A DNA stretch of 21,037 nt, from the NCBI GenBank assembly GCA_003133425.1, contig PKXI01000439.1, positions 1 to 21,037 on the forward strand, written 5' to 3'. Positions 1 through 7,006 of the stretch are shown here, one piece after another. Each line of letters begins with the position of its first letter. Within the stretch, counting starts at the first letter, position 1. This DNA is from Acidobacteriaceae bacterium (GTDB taxonomy: Bacteria > Acidobacteriota > Terriglobia > Terriglobales > Acidobacteriaceae). Made by a program: the position numbers and the translations under genes. Below the pieces are notes generated by a model. The model saw only the letters and a program-made list of their open reading frames with translations. It did not search any database and was not told the origin of the DNA.

Positions 1-35
1 TGAGCGTCCCTACCGGGTCCACAACCACAAAGCGG

Positions 36-88
36 TTGTCATCTTGAGCGGAGCGTAGCGGAGTCGAAAGATCTGCGGTTGCTTTTCG
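36..88. repeat. Dispersed intergenic repeat, single copy in window
   Basis: The segment reads as a short tract built around GAGCGGAGCGTAGCGGAGTC, followed by AAAGATCTGCGG and TTGCTTTT. From memory, closely related GAGCG(A/C)AGCGAAGGATCTGCGG-type tracts recur between genes in many Acidobacteriota genomes. That recollection is the only basis for calling it a dispersed family, because this window holds one copy. It lies in a gene-free stretch and has no reading frame of note. Confidence 0.4.
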
Positions 89-111
89 GTGCCGCGCAAA
101 CTCACCATGGC

Positions 112-147
112 ATTCTGTCCGGATTGCCGGTCACTCGCTCGGAACCA
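112..147 (+). repeat. Diverged short repeat, copy A (reads SGLPVTR in one frame)
   Basis: Read on the plus strand this segment translates as ILSGLPVTRSEP. The minus strand at 1290-1325 translates as ISSGLPVTRQEP. Ten of twelve residues agree, and six of those ten codons differ only at the third base. The flanks do not align well. It may be a remnant of a coding repeat or a small conserved peptide. No start codon with a ribosome binding site was found. Confidence 0.35.
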
Positions 148-434
148 ATTCCAAGAACCGAAAAACACCCCATAAGCCGACTTCAGGGGACCTATCCGAG
201 GAGCAGCGTGGAATCGGGGGTACTTCCGGATTGTCGATCCAACAGCTATCGCGCAAATCGGGATTACTGGTGATATTCACACCAATGAGTGAACTGCCCG
301 ACTGCATGGTTCCGCGTTTGCCCAAACAGAACAGACAAATTGAAGAGGAGCCTCGGAAGATTCCGATTCGCAGTCGCGGCAAACGCGCTTGCGGCGCATC
401 CGCGTGCTTGGCGGAATCTTCGGGCGCATGATCG

Positions 435-554
435 CTAGTTTTCAGGGCAACCGGTCGTACATTCCCTTGGCATGCGATGACACGTTTCCAGGGCGGTGAG
501 CGCGGATGCACCGGCCAACAGTTCGAGAATGCCACGCCTGGAAATTGTTATCAC
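435..554 (-). pseudogene. Truncated Tat-signal protein gene, N-terminal fragment
   Basis: A GTG at 554 overlaps the TGA stop of the upstream cytochrome gene (GTGA, 4-base overlap). It opens a 40-codon frame that begins with a typical twin-arginine leader: S-R-R-G-I-L-E-L-L-A-G-A-S-A-L-T-A-L, residues 4-21. After the leader the frame continues for less than 20 residues and stops. An overlap of this kind normally marks translational coupling to a co-transcribed partner, so this is probably the start of an exported redox protein that took electrons from or gave them to the cytochrome, now truncated. The family cannot be told from the leader alone. A chance open frame is possible, but a twin-arginine motif in exactly the coupled frame argues against it. 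Confidence 0.45.
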
Positions 555-952
555 TTGCCTGCCGGGGCCGCCTTCTTGTGCTCCACGAAGGTGTGTGCTT
601 GATGACAGCTCACACACGTCTTGCCATTCATGAACGGATCAGACTTCAGTTGTGCCACCTGATCGCCGTGACAGGCGTCGCATGTGCTTAACCCCGGCGT
701 GCCCGCGAAGTCCTGTGCTGTTGTCTCGCCATGGCACACGGTGCATTCGACACCGTTGGCGCTATGCGGGCTGACTTTCCATTGGTCATACACCACCTTG
801 TGGCAGGTGGAACAGGTATCCCCGGCTGGAAGCAGCCGATGGTGTATATGCTTGGCTTGATCCTGCTGAGCAATGGCAGGCTGGACGGCAGCAGCCAAAA
901 CGAGAAAAACGAGCAGGGCAGAACTGTACAAAAGCGCGCGGAAACGATTCAT
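551..952 (-). CDS. Tetraheme c-type cytochrome, periplasmic
   Basis: The 133-residue protein starts with a Sec signal peptide (hydrophobic residues about 6-27, likely cleavage after A-I-A near 28). It carries four CxxCH heme c motifs at residues 47-51, 70-74, 91-95 and 113-117. Spare histidines such as H36-H38, H63 and H120 could act as distal ligands. Covalent heme attachment places it in the periplasm as an electron carrier. The ATG at 952 is preceded by AGGAG with eight bases spacing, so the start is firm. The next frame downstream overlaps its stop codon and encodes a Tat leader that is soon interrupted, so the cytochrome may have lost its partner enzyme. The small size and the W-x-x-S-x-H...C-x-x-C-H-G spacing fit multiheme carriers found beside exported oxidoreductases. 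The specific partner is unknown. Confidence 0.85.
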   Translation of the reverse strand: MNRFRALLYSSALLVFLVLAAAVQPAIAQQDQAKHIHHRLLPAGDTCSTCHKVVYDQWKVSPHSANGVECTVCHGETTAQDFAGTPGLSTCDACHGDQVAQLKSDPFMNGKTCVSCHQAHTFVEHKKAAPAGK

Positions 953-1532
953 GGGCAGATCTCCTGAGTAGAATGACGGTATAGGACCGGCGATGGCCGC
1001 CGTCGGTGCTGCAGATCACATCTCACCGTAATGCGATCTGCGCACTGGCCGCGAGGTCTGTTGCCAAAGGAATGGTAACAAACCTCGCTTTATACCCCTG
1101 TCTGCCGCTACGGTCGTCCAGATTCACGCGCTAGGATGCGCCTTTTCGCTACCACCTCGGCTGAGGCGTTGCTGTCACTAGAGTCGGCCCAATCGCACAA
1201 TTGGCAGCGCACCGAGCCTTTGAGGAACCCTGTTCGACGGTTCTAACATGCAGGTGAACACCCAAAGCCCCAATCGAGCAAATGTGGTGCGGCTCTTGGC
1301 GAGTCACGGGCAAGCCGGAACTTATCCGTCCATTCGTCAGATCAGTACCCACAAACGCCGTAGGGCCAAGGAATATGGTTTCACCCGGATCGTCGCCAAC
1401 TCGGCAGTGAACAAAACAATTTCATAGCGGGAACCGGCATAGCAAAACACTCAGTGTCGGCGAACCTGGGCAGTCACGTCGCCACTTCCGCCACGATGCC
1501 CATCCATGTCCCCACACTCATCATTCAGATGG
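953..1532. other. Gene-free stretch with one diverged repeat copy
   Basis: No reading frame here has a ribosome binding site or recognisable product. The part next to 953 must contain the promoter of the minus-strand cytochrome gene, with AGGAG at 961-965 as its Shine-Dalgarno sequence (read on the minus strand). A repeat copy lies at 1290-1325 on the minus strand. The part near 1532 follows the stop of the L,D-transpeptidase gene, and I see no clear hairpin terminator there. Confidence 0.5.
1290..1325 (-). repeat. Diverged short repeat, copy B (reads SGLPVTR in one frame)
   Basis: This is the minus-strand counterpart of the segment at 112-147: it translates as ISSGLPVTRQEP against ILSGLPVTRSEP. 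At base level 24 of 36 positions match, and half of the mismatches are silent third-base changes in this frame. The two copies point in opposite directions and flank the cytochrome gene. Confidence 0.35.
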
Positions 1533-2315
1533 CTATCGTTTCCCACCCCGCGCCAGACCAGGCAGCTTCCACTTCCTCTTCACCGCCTTGTACTGCGCCC
1601 GAGGCAACTGCAAAAGCAGCGGCTTCTTCGCCGGATCGAGCCATCCCATCACGGCCTCAAGATTCTCCTGCTCCATTGCCGTGCATCCAACCGTCCCCTC
1701 GCCCGTACCCAGCCAGATATGCATGAAGATGCACGAGCCCGCTCCCGGAGCCACAGGCTCTGTGTTGTGATCCACCACCAATCCCCATCGGTATTGCCCA
1801 TTGGTGTACAGCATATGTTCTGAGCTGTTCCAGTCCGGCGAAACCGTCGCCCGGTCCACCACGCGGTTGTAGTACTTTGAGCTGGCGTCATCCACACATT
1901 CAACCGTCGGCGTCAGGCTCACGTAAGGCATCTTCCACCCCGCCATCGGCTCGGCAGCGTAACCGAATGCAGTGCTCAGCCAGAAGAGCCCGACCGGCGC
2001 CTTCGCGTCCCCTTCATGCTTTACCGGATCACCCGGTCCCCGCATTCCAAAATCACTGGCAGCCGCAACACCCGTGCCCCATCCCAACCCCTTCTTCGCA
2101 ACCACCACAGGGAAGGGAAGTCCGGCCTTCTTCCATTTCTTGTGTGCGTTCGCTCGCTCGTAGCGTTGCAGAGTACCGGCCACCGCATCCCAATCCGCCG
2201 TCGTCACCACCAGCATCTGAGTCGACGCACGCATTCCCGCCGGCTCCTCGCCATCAGCAGCAATCCAGGCCATGCAGAATAGGACGGCACAAACAGCGAC
2301 CACCAAAAGCTTCAT
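1533..2315 (-). CDS. YkuD-type L,D-transpeptidase, exported
   Basis: The product of about 260 residues has an N-terminal hydrophobic segment (residues 2-18) and a C-terminal catalytic signature, H-I-W followed after eight residues by G-T-V-G-C-T-A-M. The cysteine near residue 211 and the histidine near 199 match the nucleophile and base of the YkuD fold (the COG3786-like branch). Known members crosslink peptidoglycan stem peptides or attach proteins to them in the periplasm, so a cell-wall role is inferred. The frame is open to a GTG at 2327, but the only good Shine-Dalgarno, GGAG at 2327-2330, overlaps that GTG and fits the ATG at 2315 with an 11-base gap, so 2315 is preferred. The gene stands alone between two gene-free spacers and is probably transcribed from its own promoter in 2316-2679. 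Confidence 0.8.
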   Translation of the reverse strand: MKLLVVAVCAVLFCMAWIAADGEEPAGMRASTQMLVVTTADWDAVAGTLQRYERANAHKKWKKAGLPFPVVVAKKGLGWGTGVAAASDFGMRGPGDPVKHEGDAKAPVGLFWLSTAFGYAAEPMAGWKMPYVSLTPTVECVDDASSKYYNRVVDRATVSPDWNSSEHMLYTNGQYRWGLVVDHNTEPVAPGAGSCIFMHIWLGTGEGTVGCTAMEQENLEAVMGWLDPAKKPLLLQLPRAQYKAVKRKWKLPGLARGGKR

Positions 2316-2412
2316 CGGCGCCCACACTCCACATCCAGATTAAGGCTCTTCCTGCGTCACGACCCTACAGTCAACAAAAACGCAGAAAAACCACGCAATT
2401 TGGTCGAATTAA

Positions 2413-2435
2413 GCCCAATTTGCCCCCAATTGGGC
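2413..2435. promoter_or_regulatory. Inverted repeat, possible operator or hairpin
   Basis: GCCCAATT at 2413-2420 and AATTGGGC at 2428-2435 are perfect inverted repeats separated by seven bases. A related CAATTTGGGC occurs at 2511-2520. The site lies about 100 bases upstream of the L,D-transpeptidase start, in a position suited to an operator. No run of T follows on either strand, so a terminator is less likely. Confidence 0.3.
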
Positions 2436-2586
2436 GTGATTTGCTCGCTTTTCGGGTAATTACAGACAACCCTTCGCTCACAAACGGAACCTTGTGAGCA
2501 GCCAAAACGCCAATTTGGGCTGCAAAAAGGGTTAACCCCTCAAAGAAGTGCAACCCTATAAGCAAACGTTTGGCCCCGTTTCGTAA

Positions 2587-2669
2587 CCACCTAAGCGAAC
2601 ATTTAGCGCTTTGAACCCTCCACTTGAGCGAACATTTAACTCTTTCGAAAGAGCCACTTAAGCGCCTGG
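2587..2669. repeat. Imperfect tandem direct repeats, 33-34 base unit
   Basis: Units begin at 2587, 2620 and 2654 with CCAC(C/T)T(A/G)AGCG. The first two share the longer core AGCGAACATTTA, and the third is only a partial copy. They start right beyond the stop of the glycosidase gene. Function is unknown; candidates are protein binding sites or a decayed repeat array. Confidence 0.45.
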
Positions 2670-2679
2670 CTCCTGTTCC

Positions 2680-4869
2680 CTAATCGCCGTTTTTCACTAC
2701 GTCCACTCTCGGGTGCCAGAACGCCGCCGCCGGCACATCGGTCAGCGGCAGCGCCGGTCCTTCCCAAAGCAGCCGCGGCGAGCCCTCGCTCGCAGAGCGC
2801 AGCCCTTCCAGATGAAATGTATGTTTCCCCGCGCGCAACCCCAGCGATCCGCGGTCGTAACGCAGCGCATTGCCCGGCGAGCCGCACACCTGCGCAAACG
2901 GCGGCCCCGTCCTCGCAACCTCCATGCCATCGATCACCAGCCGCGCCCCGTCGCGATCGATCAGATGAAAGGTGTAACCCCCATCGGTAGGAATATCGAT
3001 CAACCCATCCCACACCGCCGTGTAGCGCGTAAAGCCCTGCGCGTTCGCGTCGAGGTTCGGCCCTTCGCCATTGAAGAGCGCCTGCTCCTTCGTCAGATCG
3101 GGCAGCTCCGTCCAGGTGCCGGGATAGATCTTCCACGTCAGTCCCGCCAACGCTTGCACGCCCGTGTTTACTGCGTCATTCCATTTAGCCACGGCCACCA
3201 CACCCTGCGCAGCCCAGTCCTGTTGCCCCGTCTTGTCCTCCACGTGCAGCAGAATTCTGAAGCGCCCCGCGCCATTCCCGCCATCGAGTTCAGTGCCATC
3301 AGCGTCCGCAAACTTATGGAAAACACGCCGCCCGTGCGCAACCGTTCCGTCGCCGAAAAGCCACGTGTACCGCGCATGCGGCGATGCCTTTGCAGTAAAG
3401 CCAACCTGTTGCCCCGGCGAAAATACTGGAGTATCGACGCTGAACGCGGCCACTGGTCCATGCGCCGCCGCAAACCGCGCCGCCTGCGCGCCATTGCTAA
3501 TTGCCAGTGGCAAATCGGCGTCGCTGCTCGCGCGCACCTGTCCGTACTTCACGTTGTCGAACGTCACTCCAGCCACGTCGCCTGTAATCGTCGAAGCAGT
3601 CAGCGGCGGCTGATCCAGCGCCCAGATATTGTGAAATGTAAATCCCTTCAGACCGGGTTGCTCCTGCTCCATCTGCACCAGCGAATACCAGTTGTCCAGG
3701 AAGATATTCTCAAACGTGTAATTCGCATGTTCCCCGCTTGCGTTATTCGCTCCCCACATGCCGAGCAATCCAAATGTTTGCCCGCACGCCCCAATCCCAC
3801 CATGAAGAACATCACTGTCGCGCAGCATAAAGTTTCGCGAGTTGAATTTCTTTTGCGGCCACGCCGCGCGCACAATATTCGAGATGCTCGTCGAGAGCAC
3901 GCTGTGTTCGATCAAAATATTCTGTACGTCTTGGCCGGGACGCACCATCTCCTCATTGCTATAGCCATCCCAGTTTCCCTGCACAGCAAACACATCGTCC
4001 GACGAGCGAATGAATGCATTACGCACCGCGGCATCGCCACCGCCCAGCCAGTCCATCCCGTCCTGGTTTGCGTTGCCAGGATTGCCGCCAATCACGCGCA
4101 GATCGTCATATGTGAAGCCGGTAGAATCCTTCATCTGGATCGACCACGTCCGCGAGCGCACAATGCAAGTCAGCCCGTTGATCTCCACGTTATGAGCCTC
4201 GAGCGCGCCAATGCAGTGCCAGTCTGGTTTCTGCATCCAGCCTTCGTCAGTGTTGGGGTCCTGCGGGCCCTCATAAATAATCGTCCCGCGGCCAAGCACC
4301 TTCACGTTCTGCACTTTCCACAAATTCAGGCTGCCGAAAATGAATGTGCCTGGGGCCAGATAGTAAGTGTCGCCGCTCTTTGGATTCAGGCTCCCTCGGT
4401 GAACGCCAGCGGGCACAATGTGAACGTCGGGGCCGATGGGTGGCGGCGGGGGCGGCGCGCCCGCAAAAAGAAAAAGCATTGCAGCATGGTTAAGAAAATC
4501 TCCCGGCCGCGATATCGACAGCTTGGCCGGTCCTGTCAGTTTGAACCGTATAGTCGGCCCTTGCCTGATCGCCCGCAGCCCCAGCCGCCACGGCTGAATG
4601 TCGACGCCTTTGTCCCAGAAGCCAGCCTGCGATGCGGTTATCTCCACCGTCACCGGCCCGGTAATGTCGAAGCTGACGAACTCATAGCTTGCCGCCGCCT
4701 GGGCCACGTCCACGGGGTGTCCGCCGACCTTCACAGTGAAAACTGTTGAGCGCATCTCGGCGGGCACCGCCGCCGCCTGCACTCGGCCGGCGGCATGGAC
4801 GACGGCGGGCAGAGCGAGAGCAGCCACGAGGAGCGTGCGAAAACCCGGCAAAGAGAGGGACCCCGGCAA
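2680..4869 (-). CDS. Secreted beta-helix glycosidase (clan GH-N-like) with PKD- and PA14-like modules
   Basis: The product of about 729 residues appears modular. A hydrophobic leader (about 11-26) is followed by a beta-rich N-terminal domain (about 38-137), a polyproline linker near 138-145, a right-handed beta-helix (about 150-450), a PKD-like domain (about 470-562, with F-G-D-G at 505-508), and a PA14-like domain (about 575-710, with D-R-D-G-A-R-L-V-I-D-G). The beta-helix carries N-x-D-G-x-D (268-273) and an Asp pair at 291-292, like the catalytic aspartates of clan GH-N (families GH28 and GH49). An extra N-terminal beta domain recalls GH49, but the substrate, pectin or alpha-glucan, is not settled. 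The start is weak: the frame opens with TTG at 4869, has no Shine-Dalgarno sequence and no ATG before the leader. It sits 46 bases after cysE with no obvious functional link. Confidence 0.65.
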   Translation of the reverse strand: MPGSLSLPGFRTLLVAALALPAVVHAAGRVQAAAVPAEMRSTVFTVKVGGHPVDVAQAAASYEFVSFDITGPVTVEITASQAGFWDKGVDIQPWRLGLRAIRQGPTIRFKLTGPAKLSISRPGDFLNHAAMLFLFAGAPPPPPPIGPDVHIVPAGVHRGSLNPKSGDTYYLAPGTFIFGSLNLWKVQNVKVLGRGTIIYEGPQDPNTDEGWMQKPDWHCIGALEAHNVEINGLTCIVRSRTWSIQMKDSTGFTYDDLRVIGGNPGNANQDGMDWLGGGDAAVRNAFIRSSDDVFAVQGNWDGYSNEEMVRPGQDVQNILIEHSVLSTSISNIVRAAWPQKKFNSRNFMLRDSDVLHGGIGACGQTFGLLGMWGANNASGEHANYTFENIFLDNWYSLVQMEQEQPGLKGFTFHNIWALDQPPLTASTITGDVAGVTFDNVKYGQVRASSDADLPLAISNGAQAARFAAAHGPVAAFSVDTPVFSPGQQVGFTAKASPHARYTWLFGDGTVAHGRRVFHKFADADGTELDGGNGAGRFRILLHVEDKTGQQDWAAQGVVAVAKWNDAVNTGVQALAGLTWKIYPGTWTELPDLTKEQALFNGEGPNLDANAQGFTRYTAVWDGLIDIPTDGGYTFHLIDRDGARLVIDGMEVARTGPPFAQVCGSPGNALRYDRGSLGLRAGKHTFHLEGLRSASEGSPRLLWEGPALPLTDVPAAAFWHPRVDVVKNGD

Positions 4870-4915
4870 AAATGTGAGAACGAAACCACTTTAGCACCGG
4901 GACCGTATTCTTTCT

Positions 4916-5650
4916 TCAGATCCCTTCGCCCATCGAAACGTAGATCTGCAAGCGTTCCAGCTCCACGCGATAGGCCGTGCGCTCGGCCTCTTCCGCCGCA
5001 AACGGATCGGACGGGCACGGCTCCGCGCCCAGCCGCTCTTCCAACTCTTCCACGCGCGCCGCCAGCGCGATCAGCGCGTCCGAGAGCGGGTCCTTTACGT
5101 CGTGCGGATTGGTAATCAGCACCCGCTGCCCATTGCGATAGATGATGTGCGCGGGAACGCCCACCACGGTCGAATTGGGCGGCACGTCGGAAAGCACCAC
5201 CGAGCCCGCGCCTACGCGAGAGTTTTCGCCCACCGTAATGTTGCCCAGCACGTTGGCGTTGTTTCCGATAAAAACGCCGTCGCACACGGTAGGGTGGCGT
5301 TTGCCGTGGCCTTTGCCTGTGCCGCCCAGGGTCACGCCCTGGTACATGGTCACATCGCTGCCCACAATTGCGGTTTCGCCAATCACTACTCCAGTTGCGT
5401 GATCTATAAACAACCGCCGCCCAAGCAATGCACCGGGGTGAATATCCACGCCGGTGAAGAAGCGGCCAACCTGAGAAAGCATGCGCGCCGGCAGCCGCAG
5501 CTTCGCGCCCCAAAGGGAGTGCGAGATGCGATGAATCCACACCGCCCACAAGCCTGGATAGCAGAGCAGCACTTCCAGCCACGAGCGCGCAGCTGGGTCG
5601 CGCTCCATCACGGAGCGAATATCTTCGCCGATGCGGCCGAACATTGACAT
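4916..5650 (-). CDS. cysE: Serine O-acetyltransferase
   Basis: The enzyme transfers acetyl from acetyl-CoA to L-serine, giving O-acetylserine for cysteine synthesis in the cytoplasm. The product of about 244 residues has the helical N-terminal domain ([11 protein letters not shown] near 10-20) and then left-handed beta-helix hexapeptide repeats. The catalytic pair V-D-I-H-P (Asp near 69) and D-H-A-T-G (His near 84) is intact. It ends in a heptad-like helix ([11 protein letters not shown]) and lacks the classical terminal isoleucine-tail context, although the last residue is Ile. The frame is open to 5731, but family homology begins at the ATG of 5650, with GGAAGG upstream. It follows cysK by 89 bases and is probably co-transcribed with it. 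Confidence 0.92.
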   Translation of the reverse strand: MSMFGRIGEDIRSVMERDPAARSWLEVLLCYPGLWAVWIHRISHSLWGAKLRLPARMLSQVGRFFTGVDIHPGALLGRRLFIDHATGVVIGETAIVGSDVTMYQGVTLGGTGKGHGKRHPTVCDGVFIGNNANVLGNITVGENSRVGAGSVVLSDVPPNSTVVGVPAHIIYRNGQRVLITNPHDVKDPLSDALIALAARVEELEERLGAEPCPSDPFAAEEAERTAYRVELERLQIYVSMGEGI

Positions 5651-5739
5651 GATGAATCGAGTACCTTCCGCCGGCCGAACAGAAACTGTCCAGCCGGCGA
5701 ATGCGGTTCCCTCATTGGAGAACCGCTCCATTGAGCTGC

Positions 5740-6714
5740 TTACAGCGTAACCGTTTCAGTCGGTAGCGCCAGCGCCTGCTGGCGAAGCGGCTCAAACAGC
5801 ACGCTGGACAGGTAGCGCTCGCCGAAGTCGGGCAGGATGGCCACGATCAGCTTCCCTGCATTCTCCGGACGCGCAGCCACCTTCAGCGCCGCTGCCACAG
5901 CGGCTCCCGAGCTGATGCCCACAAACAAACCTTCTTCGAGCGGCAGCCGTCGAGCCGTCGCGACAGACTCGTCGTTGGTCACCTGGACCACCTCGTCGAT
6001 GATCTTGGTGTCGAGAATGCTGGGCACAAAGCCTGCGCCAATGCCCTGAATCTTGTGTGGTCCGGGCTTGCCGCCGGAAAGCACAGGACTGTCGGTAGGT
6101 TCAACGGCGATGGCCTTGAAACTCGGCTTGCGCGGCTTAATGTAATTGGCTATGCCGGTGATGGTGCCACCCGTACCCACTCCAGAAATGAGAATGTCCA
6201 CTTTCCCGTCGGTGTCTTCCCAGATTTCCGGCCCCGTCGTCGCCATGTGAATCGCGGGGTTGGCGGGATTGTCGAACTGCTGCAAGATATAGCCGTTCGG
6301 CGTTTTGGCCAGAATCTCGTTGGCCTTGGCAATGGCGCCCTTCATGCCGTTGGGGCCCGGGGTCAGCACAATCTCGGCGCCGAAGGCCAGCAGCGTTACG
6401 CGCCGTTCAAGGCTCATCGTCTCTGGCATGGTCAAGATAATCCGGTAACCCTTCACGGCAGCCACAAAGGCCAGCGCGATCCCGGTATTGCCGCTGGTCG
6501 GCTCAATCAGGACAGTCTTGCCCGGCGTGATCTTGCCTGCCTTCTCAGCCGCATCGATCATCGCAAAGCCAATGCGGTCCTTTACGCTCGATACGGGGTT
6601 CTGGCTTTCCAGTTTGACCACTACGGTCGCAGGCAGACCGGCGGCGATGCGGTTCAATCGCACCAGCGGAGTCCTGCCAATAATCTCAGTCACGTTCGCG
6701 GCAATGCGCGCCAT
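5740..6714 (-). CDS. cysK: Cysteine synthase A (O-acetylserine sulfhydrylase)
   Basis: This PLP enzyme makes L-cysteine from O-acetylserine and sulfide. The product of about 324 residues has the PLP lysine in S-S-V-K-D-R (Lys near 45), the substrate loop E-P-T-S-G-N-T-G (70-77), the phosphate-binding loop G-V-G-T-G-G-T (177-183) and the late serine motif G-I-S-S-G-A-A. The frame is open further upstream to 6819, but AAGGAG lies six bases before the ATG at 6714 and the family alignment begins there. It is the first gene of the pair with cysE, so both steps from serine to cysteine are encoded together. Confidence 0.95.
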   Translation of the reverse strand: MARIAANVTEIIGRTPLVRLNRIAAGLPATVVVKLESQNPVSSVKDRIGFAMIDAAEKAGKITPGKTVLIEPTSGNTGIALAFVAAVKGYRIILTMPETMSLERRVTLLAFGAEIVLTPGPNGMKGAIAKANEILAKTPNGYILQQFDNPANPAIHMATTGPEIWEDTDGKVDILISGVGTGGTITGIANYIKPRKPSFKAIAVEPTDSPVLSGGKPGPHKIQGIGAGFVPSILDTKIIDEVVQVTNDESVATARRLPLEEGLFVGISSGAAVAAALKVAARPENAGKLIVAILPDFGERYLSSVLFEPLRQQALALPTETVTL

Positions 6715-7006
6715 TTTAATCTCCTTTTCCGTGGCGTTTCGCCCAGGCGTTCGTTTGGATGGATTCTTGGGGGCGGTGGAGCTGTTAAGCGAGAAAATGC
6801 GCGCGCAACCACGGCGCACGTCTGCATCGGAACTCTCACCAGGACGGTGTTAGCGACATCGATGCATGTAGGTAGGGTAGACCCCGAGGTCTGGGGTTGG
6901 CAAGAGGAAGTAACAGCAAATTCAGCGGATGCCTAATCCTGTGGTATGAGGGCTGTTCCTGAACGGAAGGGGCCAGAGCGGCGTCCCGACCTCTGAAGAG
7001 CCCTTC
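6715..7006. promoter_or_regulatory. Upstream region of cysK
   Basis: These 292 bases separate ppc from cysK (both minus) and must hold the promoter of the cysKE pair. AAGGAG at 6721-6726 (minus) is the cysK ribosome binding site. A short hairpin, ACCCC-GAGGTCT-GGGGT at about 6878-6894, could end ppc transcripts but has no T-run. I recognised no riboswitch. Confidence 0.4.

Larger units (their letters stand above)
1..434. other. Gene-free stretch at window start
   Basis: I see no convincing gene here. Reading frames on both strands are short and lack Shine-Dalgarno sequences. The stretch holds the repeat at 36-88, a short peptide-like repeat at 112-147, and an imperfect inverted repeat (CGGAAGATTCCG at 354-365 against CGGAATCTTCGG at 412-423, 11 of 12 positions complementary). 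The part next to 435 may contain decayed sequence of the broken Tat gene that begins at 554 on the minus strand, but no continuing frame could be recognised. Confidence 0.5.
2316..2679. other. Intergenic spacer with an inverted repeat and tandem direct repeats
   Basis: This spacer lies between the stop of the glycosidase gene and the start of the L,D-transpeptidase gene, both on the minus strand. It should therefore carry the end of one transcript and the promoter of the other. It is clearly more AT-rich than its flanks. It holds a perfect 8-base inverted repeat at 2413-2435 and about two and a half tandem copies of a 33-base unit at 2587-2669. No gene was found. Confidence 0.55.

Noticed and set aside
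131..535. A 134-codon minus-strand frame downstream of the cytochrome
   Set aside because: It begins out of frame with the Tat leader, has no ribosome binding site, and no recognisable content. It might contain decayed sequence but cannot be supported as a gene.
2587..2669. Possible CRISPR array
   Set aside because: Only two and a half imperfect units, no unique spacers of constant length between identical repeats, and no cas genes nearby.
2713..4749. Open frame of 678 codons on the plus strand, antisense to the glycosidase gene
   Set aside because: It is an antisense shadow of a GC-rich gene. The translation is Arg/His/Pro-rich without a domain, and the minus-strand frame is a clear enzyme.
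4731..5582. A 283-codon minus-strand frame overlapping cysE and the glycosidase start
   Set aside because: It is an out-of-frame reading of cysE, Arg/Gly-rich, whereas cysE shows its complete motif set in the other frame.
6878..6894. Candidate riboswitch or terminator hairpin before cysK
   Set aside because: The stem is only five base pairs with alternative foldings and no T-run. No known sulfur-responsive riboswitch pattern was seen.
6055..6936. A 293-codon plus-strand frame across cysK and its upstream region
   Set aside because: It mirrors the cysK codons and has no recognisable content or start signal.
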